This document shows positions 7,008-12,683 of a DNA stretch of 17,483 bases, in pieces. Origin of the DNA: an uncultured Faecalibacterium sp. Its GTDB lineage: Bacteria > Bacillota > Clostridia > Oscillospirales > Ruminococcaceae. Under the pieces are notes generated by a model. That model searched no databases and was not told where the DNA came from. It saw only the letters and a list, made by a program, of their open reading frames with translations. The position numbers and the translations under genes are program-made. The number at the start of each line of letters is the position of its first letter. Position 1 is the stretch's first letter. The stretch spans positions 1 to 17,483 of the forward strand of contig CAKSZM010000034.1 in NCBI GenBank assembly GCA_934525735.1, in the 5' to 3' direction.

Positions 7008-8393
7008 TCAGGACGCAGCTTTGGCACGCTCGGCGTCATCCATCTGGCCCAGCTGCCGGAGAAATGCGACGAGGAACGGCAGCGAGACAATGAAGGTGAA
7101 CACATCCGCGATGGGCTGGCAGATCTCCACGCCGAAAAGGCCGTGGGTGTGCGGCAGGATGAGGATGAGCGGGATGAAGAACACGCCCTGACGGCAGCAG
7201 GCGAGGAAGGTGGCGCGGCCTGCCTTGCCTACGCTCTGGAAGGTCATGTTGGCCACTACGATGACGGGCTGCAGCAGCATGGCAAGGCACTGGTAGTGGA
7301 AGGCGGGCAGCGCCACGGCGGTCACTTCGGGGTCGTCGCGGAACAGCCGGATGAGGGCGTCGCCGTTTACCCAGCACAGGCCCACCAGAACCACCAGCAT
7401 ACAGAAGGCTGCGCCCACCGTGAAGATGGCCGCCTGCCGCACCCGGCGGAATTTGCGGGCGCCGTAGTTGAACGCAGCCACGGGCTGCAGCCCCTGTCCC
7501 ACGCCGATGGCCACCGAGATGATGAACATGAAAATACGGGAAACGATGCTCATGCCGGCCACGGCAGCGTCGCCGTAGCTGCGGGCGGCGATATTCAGCA
7601 GCATGCCGCCGATGCTGTTCAGACCCTGACGGCCGAAGCTGGGCGCACCGCCGATGAGGATCTGGACAAACTCCCGGGCTTCCCGGGTGACGGCGGTGAT
7701 GCGGAACCGGCTGACCGTTTTGCCGCGCAGGAACATGGACAGCAGGATGAAAAAGCTGATGCATTGGCTCAGGGCTGTGGCGATGCCGGCACCGGCCGTG
7801 CCAAGGCCGAACCCGAACATGAAAACGGGATCCAGCACCATGTTCAGCACGCCGCCGGTGACGAGACCGATCATGGCAAAGTTCGCCTTGCCCTCGTAGC
7901 GCAGGATGTTGTTCATCACCAGGCTGGAGATCATCAGCGGGGCGGCGATCAGGATGGGCCGCGCGTAGGCGCAGGCGTGGGGCAGAATGGTCTCGGTGCT
8001 GCCCAGCAGCATCATGAAATCCGGCAATGTCGCAAGGCCGACCACTGCCAGCACCACGCCGAAGGCCAGCGCTGTGAAAAAGCTGGTAGAGGCAAAGCGG
8101 GTGGCGGCGTGGGTGTCCTGACTGCCCAAGCGGCGGCTGATAATGGTGCCGGAGCCGTGCCCCAGCATGAAGCCCAGCGCCTGGATGATGGCCATCAGGC
8201 TGGAAACAACGCCCACCGCGCCCGAAGCGCTGGTGGAGATCTGACCCACAAAAAAGGTATCAGCCAGATTGTAAATGCTGGTGATCAGCATACTTAAAAT
8301 GGTGGGAGCGGCCAGGCTGAGGATCAGCTTCGGGATAGGGGTCTCGGTCATTTTGCGGTATTGGCTCAAAGTAAGTTCGTCGGATGACGTCAT
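7008..8393 (-). CDS. MATE-family efflux transporter
   Basis: A 461-residue, multi-pass inner-membrane exporter of the multidrug and toxin extrusion family, which uses sodium or proton gradients to expel organic cations and drugs. The N-terminal segment PTILSMLITSIYNLADTFFV and the following GQISTSASGAVGVVSS are typical of family members of the NorM/DinF type. The internal duplication (two blocks of about six helices) is visible from the repeated hydrophobic pattern, and the length is normal. AAAGGAGG lies seven bases before the ATG at 8393. The gene stands alone, with its own promoter (8469-8497), a hairpin in its leader, and a terminator. The substrate cannot be told from the sequence. Confidence 0.95.
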   Translation of the reverse strand: MTSSDELTLSQYRKMTETPIPKLILSLAAPTILSMLITSIYNLADTFFVGQISTSASGAVGVVSSLMAIIQALGFMLGHGSGTIISRRLGSQDTHAATRFASTSFFTALAFGVVLAVVGLATLPDFMMLLGSTETILPHACAYARPILIAAPLMISSLVMNNILRYEGKANFAMIGLVTGGVLNMVLDPVFMFGFGLGTAGAGIATALSQCISFFILLSMFLRGKTVSRFRITAVTREAREFVQILIGGAPSFGRQGLNSIGGMLLNIAARSYGDAAVAGMSIVSRIFMFIISVAIGVGQGLQPVAAFNYGARKFRRVRQAAIFTVGAAFCMLVVLVGLCWVNGDALIRLFRDDPEVTAVALPAFHYQCLAMLLQPVIVVANMTFQSVGKAGRATFLACCRQGVFFIPLILILPHTHGLFGVEICQPIADVFTFIVSLPFLVAFLRQLGQMDDAERAKAAS

Positions 8394-8421
8394 GCAAAAA
8401 CCTCCTTTGGGAATAAGGTGA

Positions 8422-8448
8422 GAAAAACCGCTCCGTCAGACAGAGCGG
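8422..8448 (-). terminator. terminator-like hairpin in the MATE leader (possible attenuator)
   Basis: On the minus strand CCGCTCTG and CGGAGCGG form an eight-pair stem (one G-U) with a five-base loop, followed directly by TTTTTC. It lies between the predicted MATE promoter and its start codon, so it could stop transcription before the gene unless overcome. Confidence 0.55.
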
Positions 8449-8468
8449 CGGAATGTCAACCGGCACAT

Positions 8469-8497
8469 AGTATAACGCAAGTACGGCGAAAAGTCGA
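8469..8497 (-). promoter_or_regulatory. promoter of the MATE gene
   Basis: On the minus strand -10 TATACT (8469-8474) and -35 TCGACT (8492-8497) are 17 bases apart. The start is predicted near 8462, leaving a leader of about 70 bases that contains the terminator-like hairpin. Confidence 0.6.
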
Positions 8498-8604
8498 GAG
8501 AGCAAGGGCAGCTTTTGTGTGGGATAAGGCGGGAAACACGGGGAAAAAAACAGTGCAAAAAAAAGACTCTTTTTGTCGCTTTTGCTAAAGGATGGTCGAT
8601 TCTC

Positions 8605-8633
8605 TTGTAGAAAATCACGATATGTGGTATCAT
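8605..8633 (+). promoter_or_regulatory. promoter of the RICIN-domain gene
   Basis: A -35 TTGTAG (8605-8610) and a -10 TATCAT (8628-8633), 17 bases apart, the latter preceded by TGG as an extended -10. This sits about 55 bases before the start codon. The stretch between it and the MATE promoter (about 8500-8600) is A/T-rich with no other feature I can support. Confidence 0.65.
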
Positions 8634-8690
8634 TTACTGTAAGATGCTGGAAACACGACCCGGCGTCGCCAAACATGGGAGGGATTTTAC

Positions 8691-9521
8691 ATGAAAACTG
8701 TCGCACAGACCGTGATCGAAGCGGATCATTTTTATACCATCGCCGCGCACACCGGCAACGTCATTCAGGCCGTAGAAGGCGTGAAGGACGGCGGTACCGT
8801 CCGGCTGGGCAAGTACGATCACAAGCCTGAGCAGGAGTGGGCCTTCATCCGCGTGGGCGATGGCGTTTACCGCATCCGCAACCGTGCCTCCGGCAAGCTG
8901 CTGGATCTGACCATGACCGGCACTGCCAACGGCACCTGGCTGCACCTGTGGGAAGATGTGGGCGGTACGTCCCAGATGTGGACCGTTCAGCCTACGCCGG
9001 AAGGCACCGTGCGCCTGCGCTCGTCCTGGGCAGGCGGCAAGTGCGTGGATACCGTGGGCATGGGTGCCGCAGTGGGCACCGTGCTGCAGATCTGGCAGGA
9101 GGTGCCCGACGCAGAGGATCAGCTGTGGGTCATTTCCGAGGTGAAGGAGCGCGCAAAGCGCACCGCAAAGAAGGCCGAGGAGCCTGCTGCAGAAGCTGCT
9201 CCGGCAGAACCCGCTGCTCCTGCAGAGGAGAAGAAGGCTCCGGCCAAAAAGCCCGCAGCCCGCAAGCCCCGCACCGCCAAAAAGGCAGCCGAGCCGAAGA
9301 CCGAAGCCGCTGCAGCAGAGCAGACCGTGAAGGCGGAACCTGCCGAAAAGGCGGAGAAACCTGCAAAGACGGCCCGCAAGACCGCTGCCAAGAAGCCTGC
9401 CGCCAAGGCTGAAAAGGCTGCAGAGCCGGCAAAGGCCGAAGCGGCTGCTGAAGAGGCAAAGCCCGCGGCCGAAAAGCCCAAGCGCAAGTGCGCACCCCGC
9501 AAGAAAAAAGAAACGGTCTGA
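8691..9521 (+). CDS. RICIN-type lectin domain protein with histone-H1-like tail
   Basis: Residues 1-150 form a beta-trefoil lectin domain. Its three QxW motifs are at residues 48-50 (QEW), 95-97 (QMW) and 144-146 (QLW), one per lobe. Such domains usually bind sugars. Residues about 151-276 are almost only Lys, Ala, Pro, Glu and Arg, with repeated KKPAA, AEKAAEP and RKTAAKK patterns, like the DNA-binding tail of histone H1 or bacterial H1-like proteins, and end in KPKRKCAPRKKKETV. There is no signal peptide or membrane segment, so it is predicted to be cytoplasmic. GGGAGGG precedes the ATG by seven bases. It is a single-gene unit with its own promoter and terminator. Whether it binds nucleic acid, sugar or both is unknown. 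Confidence 0.9.
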   Translation: MKTVAQTVIEADHFYTIAAHTGNVIQAVEGVKDGGTVRLGKYDHKPEQEWAFIRVGDGVYRIRNRASGKLLDLTMTGTANGTWLHLWEDVGGTSQMWTVQPTPEGTVRLRSSWAGGKCVDTVGMGAAVGTVLQIWQEVPDAEDQLWVISEVKERAKRTAKKAEEPAAEAAPAEPAAPAEEKKAPAKKPAARKPRTAKKAAEPKTEAAAAEQTVKAEPAEKAEKPAKTARKTAAKKPAAKAEKAAEPAKAEAAAEEAKPAAEKPKRKCAPRKKKETV

Positions 9522-9541
9522 GCCGTAGCATAAGACAAAAA

Positions 9542-9586
9542 CAGCGTCCGCCGGAGAAGAAAGTCTCCCGGCGGGCGCTGCTTTTT
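9542..9586. terminator. bidirectional intrinsic terminator
   Basis: CAGCGTCCGCCGG (9542-9554) and CCGGCGGGCGCTG (9568-9580) pair with one G-U, followed by CTTTTTG on the plus strand. On the minus strand the tail is TTTTTGTC. It ends the RICIN gene and the convergent Crp/Fnr gene. Confidence 0.92.
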
Positions 9587-9588
9587 GC

Positions 9589-10236
9589 TTATTCCGGCAG
9601 CTGTTTTAAAATGAAATGATTCTTTTCAAATTCCAGCAGGCCTTCGTCCCGCATTCTGCACAGCTCTTTGGAGAGGGCGCTGCGGTCGAGATTGAGATAG
9701 TCGGCCATCTGCTGGCGGTTGAAAGGAACATCGAACTCCGGCCCGCCTGCCTTTGCCGCCTGCGCGGAAAAATAGGTCAGCAGCCGTCCGCGCACGGTTT
9801 TGGGCGTGGTGCAGAAGATGCGCTGGGAAAGGCTCAGGTTCTTGCGCATGGAAACGGCCAGCAGGTTGCGCAGCAGTACGCTCCGCACTTCGGCTGGCAC
9901 CCGGCTGTCGGAAAGCGCGCCCGTGTGCAGGAACAGCACCTCGCAGTCCTCGGCGGCAACGGCATCCACCATTAAAGCGTCGCCGCAGAAGGCGTAGGTC
10001 TCGGCGAAAGCCTGCCCGGCGCCCACACTGCTCAGGATGCTTTTGGTGCCCCAGAGGTCGAGGTTTTCGATGTGGACGGAGCCTTTTGTCACAACGCCGA
10101 TCTCCTGCACCCGGCTTCCGGCGCGGAAGATGGTCTCATGTTTGGAAAAAACTTTCCGGCGCAGGAGCCCGGCAGCGGAGAGCTGACCGGCGGCATCCGG
10201 GGGCAGCCCCCGGAACAGGGGAGAAGCAGGCAGCAT
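9589..10236 (-). CDS. Crp/Fnr-family transcription regulator
   Basis: A 215-residue regulator with a sensor beta-roll at about residues 15-105 (IFRAGSRVQEIGVVTKGSVH) and a C-terminal winged helix-turn-helix at about 170-205 (FNRQQMADYLNLDRSALSKE). It lacks the N-terminal cysteine cluster of oxygen-sensing FNR, and its cysteines (84, 98, 142, 193) do not form a known cluster motif, so the signal is unknown. I chose the start at 10236 because AAAAGAGGA lies just upstream; a longer ATG at 10281 falls in the promoter. It is divergent from the ferredoxin-like gene, which suggests it controls that gene and itself. By context it could resemble HcpR of nitrosative stress, but this is only a guess. 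Confidence 0.93.
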   Translation of the reverse strand: MLPASPLFRGLPPDAAGQLSAAGLLRRKVFSKHETIFRAGSRVQEIGVVTKGSVHIENLDLWGTKSILSSVGAGQAFAETYAFCGDALMVDAVAAEDCEVLFLHTGALSDSRVPAEVRSVLLRNLLAVSMRKNLSLSQRIFCTTPKTVRGRLLTYFSAQAAKAGGPEFDVPFNRQQMADYLNLDRSALSKELCRMRDEGLLEFEKNHFILKQLPE

Positions 10237-10264
10237 AAAAATCCTCTTTTCGTGGTTATAACAA

Positions 10265-10276
10265 CCGATATGTCGG
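10265..10276. promoter_or_regulatory. candidate operator between the regulator and ferredoxin-like gene
   Basis: CCGATATGTCGG is a 12-bp palindrome with one mismatched pair, just downstream of the minus-strand -10 of the regulator gene and at the -35 position of the plus-strand -10 TATACT (10288-10293). A perfect 8-bp palindrome, GTTATAAC, lies beside it at 10255-10262. The site is where a Crp/Fnr protein could both repress its own gene and activate the divergent one. Confidence 0.4.
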
Positions 10277-10280
10277 CTCA

Positions 10281-10309
10281 ATTATAGTATACTCGGTGCA
10301 TCAAAGCAA
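10281..10309 (-). promoter_or_regulatory. promoter of the Crp/Fnr gene
   Basis: On the minus strand -35 TTGCTT (10304-10309) and -10 TATAAT (10281-10286) are 17 bases apart. Transcription would begin near 10274, inside the palindrome, consistent with self-regulation. Confidence 0.6.
10288..10293 (+). promoter_or_regulatory. -10 element of the ferredoxin-like gene
   Basis: TATACT sits 30 bases before the start codon, with an overlapping alternative TATAGT at 10283-10288. No good -35 box is at the right distance; instead the palindrome is there, as expected for an activator-dependent promoter. Confidence 0.45.
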
Positions 10310-10323
10310 GGAGGGCTTTTTCC

Positions 10324-11043
10324 ATGATCCGTAAAATCATTCACATAGACGAAGAAAAGTGCAACGGCTGCGGTGCCTGCGTCACCGCCTGCCACGAGGG
10401 AGCCATCGGGCTGGTGAACGGCAAGGCAAAGCTCATGCGTGACGACTACTGCGACGGCTTTGGCGACTGCCTGCCCGGCTGCCCCACCGGCGCCATTACC
10501 TTTACCGAGCGGGAAGCCGCTGCTTACGATGAACAGGCCGTGCTGGAAAACAAACAGAAAAAGGCTGCCGCGGCCGCAAAGCCTGCGGCACCTGCCTTCC
10601 ACGGCTGCCCGGGCAGCGCCATGAAGCAGTTCCGCCGGGAGGCTGCCCAGGCCCAGGCTGCTGCCGTTCCGGTGCAGTCTCAGCTGGGTCAGTGGCCCTG
10701 CCAGATCAAGCTTGTGCCGGTGAATGCGCCCTACTTTGACGGCGCAAAGCTGCTGATCGCGGCCGACTGCACCGCCTACGCCTATGCCAACATCCACGAA
10801 GAGTTCATGAAGGGGCATATCACTCTCATCGGCTGCCCCAAGCTGGATGCGGGGGACTACAGCGAAAAGCTGACCGAGATCATCCGCAATAACGATATCA
10901 AGAGCGTGACTGTGCTGCGCATGGAAGTGCCCTGCTGCGGCGGGCTGGAGCACGCTGCGGTTACTGCCCTGAAAAACAGCGGCAAGTTCATCCCGTGGCA
11001 GGTCGTGACCTTCTCCACCGACGGCCGCATCCTGGATCGATAA
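10324..11043 (+). CDS. 4Fe-4S ferredoxin-domain protein
   Basis: The 239-residue protein opens with two iron-sulfur motifs. The first is CNGCGACVTAC (C13, C16, C19, C23), a full cluster set. The second, CDGFGDCLPGCP (C43, C49, C53), has Phe46 where the usual second Cys would be, so the second cluster may be a 3Fe type or use another ligand. An Ala/Lys/Pro linker (about 79-91) separates this from a C-terminal region with more cysteines (95, 126, 149, 171, 204, 205) and a VPCCGGLEH motif. It probably carries electrons in the cytoplasm; the partner is unknown. AAGGAGGG lies nine bases before the ATG. The divergent Crp/Fnr gene is its likely regulator. Confidence 0.9.
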   Translation: MIRKIIHIDEEKCNGCGACVTACHEGAIGLVNGKAKLMRDDYCDGFGDCLPGCPTGAITFTEREAAAYDEQAVLENKQKKAAAAAKPAAPAFHGCPGSAMKQFRREAAQAQAAAVPVQSQLGQWPCQIKLVPVNAPYFDGAKLLIAADCTAYAYANIHEEFMKGHITLIGCPKLDAGDYSEKLTEIIRNNDIKSVTVLRMEVPCCGGLEHAAVTALKNSGKFIPWQVVTFSTDGRILDR

Positions 11044-11050
11044 AAACAGA

Positions 11051-11097
11051 ACAAAAAATAAGAAGGCAGACGCCGTGAACAGCGTCTGCCTTCTGTT
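11051..11097. terminator. bidirectional intrinsic terminator
   Basis: AGAAGGCAGACGC (11061-11073) and GCGTCTGCCTTCT (11082-11094) pair perfectly with an eight-base loop. The minus-strand tail TTATTTTTTGTT is a good T tract for the unknown gene; the plus-strand tail GTTATAT is weaker but would serve the ferredoxin-like gene. Confidence 0.88.
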
Positions 11098-11100
11098 ATA

Positions 11101-11973
11101 TCATGCGGCGGGCTGAGCGCTTTCCCCGGCAGTCTGCACGAACTGCAGCACGCTCTGGATGGTCTCCCGGATCTGGACGAGGGTCTGGATGTCCTCGTCC
11201 TTCATGCGGGAGGTGGGGGCGGAGAGCACTACAGTCTCGGCGCTCACCGTGCCGCTCAGCCGGATGCTGACCCCGTGTTCCGGGATGCTCAGCCGGATCT
11301 CCACCGGGATAGCATCTGCAAAGAACTGGCTCTTTTCCAGCCCCAGAACCAGCACCGGGGCGTTTGCGCCGGCGCTGCCGGCGGTGAGCTGGAAATAGAG
11401 GTAGCCGTCCTTTGCGTCATCGGGCGTTACCCGCTGGAGGTTTTTGACGTCCAGCTGAAAATCCGTCACGTCCTGCAGGCTGGTGGCGGCGGCGTCCACG
11501 CCCAGCAGACTGGCCAGCTGCGCCTGCGAAATATAGTTGCCAAGGTTCCAGTCCGGGATGAGCAGCCCCGCCAGCGGGTAGGCATTGGTGATGGAAGTGC
11601 GGAGGTTGCGGTACAGCTGGCCTGCGTCGTAAAGCGTCTCGCTGCCGCTGACCCACACCCGGGTGAGCGGGTCGGCGGGGATGACGGCATCCGGGGCCGA
11701 AATGCTCAGCTGCAAAGCGTCCGGCGCATATTTGCCGGTGACAGTGCCGCTCGTGCCGCCCGTCTGCTGCAGGATGGTGTACAGGGCGGGGGAGTCGGCG
11801 GTGGGGGTGATCTCGTAGCGGAAGGTAAACCCGGCTCCGGCCTGCAGGGCTTTCAGCCTGCGGGCGAGCAGGCCGTAGCAGGCGGCTGCGGCCACGGCGA
11901 GCACGAGTGCCAGACACAGCACCACGACCAGTGCCGCCCGGATGCGTTTCTTTTTGGTTCGGGAAGATGCCAT
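11101..11973 (-). CDS. unknown protein with N-terminal membrane anchor
   Basis: I do not recognise this 290-residue protein. It begins with a basic stretch (RTKKKRIR) and one hydrophobic helix at about residues 12-36, typical of a signal anchor, with the rest predicted outside the membrane. That part is rich in beta-prone, Ala, Thr, Ser and Leu residues, has no cysteines after the anchor, and shows no enzyme motif. The start at 11973 has AAGGAGG seven bases upstream. A longer ATG at 12030 is ruled out because the promoter at 12009-12037 would lie across it. It is a single-gene unit between the ferredoxin-like gene and a tRNA. Confidence 0.88.
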   Translation of the reverse strand: MASSRTKKKRIRAALVVVLCLALVLAVAAAACYGLLARRLKALQAGAGFTFRYEITPTADSPALYTILQQTGGTSGTVTGKYAPDALQLSISAPDAVIPADPLTRVWVSGSETLYDAGQLYRNLRTSITNAYPLAGLLIPDWNLGNYISQAQLASLLGVDAAATSLQDVTDFQLDVKNLQRVTPDDAKDGYLYFQLTAGSAGANAPVLVLGLEKSQFFADAIPVEIRLSIPEHGVSIRLSGTVSAETVVLSAPTSRMKDEDIQTLVQIRETIQSVLQFVQTAGESAQPAA

Positions 11974-12008
11974 GAAAAAATCCTCCTTCGGGAAATCTGA
12001 TTTTTTCC

Positions 12009-12037
12009 AGCATAGCGGAACGGGCGGCAAAAGTCAA
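12009..12037 (-). promoter_or_regulatory. promoter of the membrane-anchored unknown
   Basis: On the minus strand -35 TTGACT (12032-12037) and -10 TATGCT (12009-12014) are 17 bases apart, with the start near 12002 and the ribosome site close behind. This fixes the start codon of the gene at 11973. Confidence 0.8.
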
Positions 12038-12046
12038 GCGAAGCCG

Positions 12047-12085
12047 GACAAAACAAAAAGTCCGGAACGTTTCAGTTCCGGACTT
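12047..12085 (-). terminator. terminator of tRNA-Ser copy 1
   Basis: AAGTCCGGAAC and GTTCCGGACTT (12058-12068 and 12075-12085) pair perfectly with a six-base loop and are followed on the minus strand by TTTGTTTTG. It starts right after the encoded CCA end. A third block, GTCCGG, just beyond the T tract could pair with the downstream arm instead. Confidence 0.9.
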
Positions 12086-12086
12086 C

Positions 12087-12178
12087 TGGCGGAAAGATGG
12101 GGATTCGAACCCCAGAACGCTTTTGACACGTTACACGATTTCCAGTCGTGCGCCTTAGACCAACTCAGCCATCTTTCC
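12087..12178 (-). tRNA. tRNA-Ser (anticodon GGA), copy 1
   Basis: On the minus strand the 92-base gene folds as a class II tRNA. The acceptor GGAAAGA pairs with TCTTTCC, the discriminator is G, and CCA is encoded. The anticodon arm is CACGA-CTGGAAA-TCGTG, giving anticodon GGA, which reads UCC and UCU. A long variable arm of serine type (AACG pairing with CGTT) and a TTCGAAT T-loop are present. Its sequence is identical to copy 2. Confidence 0.97.
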
Positions 12179-12221
12179 GTATTCGGTTCAGTACCCGGGC
12201 CGTGACCCGGAGCGCTATATT

Positions 12222-12250
12222 ATAATACATGAAAGCCCCGGTTTTGTCAA
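12222..12250 (-). promoter_or_regulatory. promoter of tRNA-Ser copy 1
   Basis: On the minus strand a perfect -35 TTGACA (12245-12250) and -10 TATTAT (12222-12227) are 17 bases apart, about 45 bases before the tRNA. Confidence 0.88.
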
Positions 12251-12290
12251 GAACTTTTTTCAAAAAACAAAAACAGGATGAAAAAACCGG

Positions 12291-12328
12291 ACAAAACAAA
12301 AAGTCCGGAACCTTACGATTCCGGACTT
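12291..12328 (-). terminator. terminator of tRNA-Ser copy 2
   Basis: AAGTCCGGAA and TTCCGGACTT (12301-12310 and 12319-12328) form a stem with an eight-base loop, then TTTGTTTTG on the minus strand. As in copy 1, a further GTCCGG follows the T tract. The loop differs from copy 1 while the stem is kept. Confidence 0.88.
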
Positions 12329-12329
12329 C

Positions 12330-12421
12330 TGGCGGAAAGATGGGGATTCGAACCCCAGAACGCTTTTGACACGTTACACGATTTCCAGTCGTGCGCCTTA
12401 GACCAACTCAGCCATCTTTCC
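12330..12421 (-). tRNA. tRNA-Ser (anticodon GGA), copy 2
   Basis: Identical in all 92 bases to the copy at 12087-12178, including the encoded CCA, anticodon GGA and long variable arm. It lies 243 bases upstream in the direction of transcription and has its own promoter and terminator, so the two are a tandem duplication of a whole transcription unit. Confidence 0.97.
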
Positions 12422-12464
12422 ATATTCGGTTCGGCGCCCGGGCCGCGGCTCAAAGCACTTAATC

Positions 12465-12493
12465 ATAATACCCGATGAAACTGGTTTTGTCAA
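12465..12493 (-). promoter_or_regulatory. promoter of tRNA-Ser copy 2
   Basis: On the minus strand -35 TTGACA (12488-12493) and -10 TATTAT (12465-12470) are 17 bases apart. Core boxes and the bases just after the -35 match copy 1; the rest of the spacer differs. Confidence 0.88.
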
Positions 12494-12586
12494 GACTTTT
12501 TTGCAGAAAAACCTGCATTTTTTCAAAAGCAACGTGCCTGCGCCGGATGGCGCGGCCATGGCAGTGAGAGAAAATGCCGAAAGCTC

Positions 12587-12615
12587 TTGACGGATGGGAA
12601 AAACCGGACTATGAT
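12587..12615 (+). promoter_or_regulatory. promoter of the FMN-dependent oxidase gene
   Basis: -35 TTGACG (12587-12592) and -10 TATGAT (12610-12615) are 17 bases apart. The leader of about 60 bases holds a small hairpin, CTGCGGC with GCCGCAG (12630-12636, 12649-12655), with no T tract. The rest of 12494-12586 shows nothing I can support. Confidence 0.75.
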
Positions 12616-12683
12616 GAGGACAGAGAGCGCTGCGGCGGGTCATTTGATGCCGCAGAAATGAAATAAAAGGGGGATATTTTATC

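Larger units (their letters stand above)
12087..12493 (-). repeat. tandem duplication of a tRNA transcription unit
   Basis: Two units of promoter, tRNA and terminator follow each other with a period of 243 bases. The tRNA parts are identical and the terminator stems and promoter boxes are conserved, while loops, spacers and leaders have diverged. This suggests an old duplication in which only functional parts stayed the same. Confidence 0.8.

Noticed and set aside
5386..7191. Long open frame (601 codons) on the plus strand
   Set aside because: Antisense to the lipoprotein gene, which has a signal peptide, ribosome site and promoter. The antisense frame has none.
7143..8297. Open frame of 384 codons on the plus strand
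   Set aside because: Antisense to the MATE gene; rich in His, Gly and Gln with no motif.
8436..8459. Possible 7-codon leader peptide (TTG to TGA) in the MATE leader
   Set aside because: It would begin only a few bases after the predicted transcript start, leaving no room for a ribosome site.
11942..12478. Two small open frames with a shared ERWGFEPQNAFDTLHDF segment on the plus strand
   Set aside because: They are the reverse complement of the two tRNA-Ser genes, a common false gene call.
12500..12522. Plus-strand hairpin TGCAG/CTGCA followed by T6
   Set aside because: The stem is only five pairs and no plus-strand gene ends nearby; it lies just upstream of the tRNA promoter and is likely chance.
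12616..12683. Riboswitch in the leader of the FMN-dependent oxidase gene
   Set aside because: Only a seven-pair hairpin is present; the leader is too short and lacks the conserved pattern of an FMN riboswitch.
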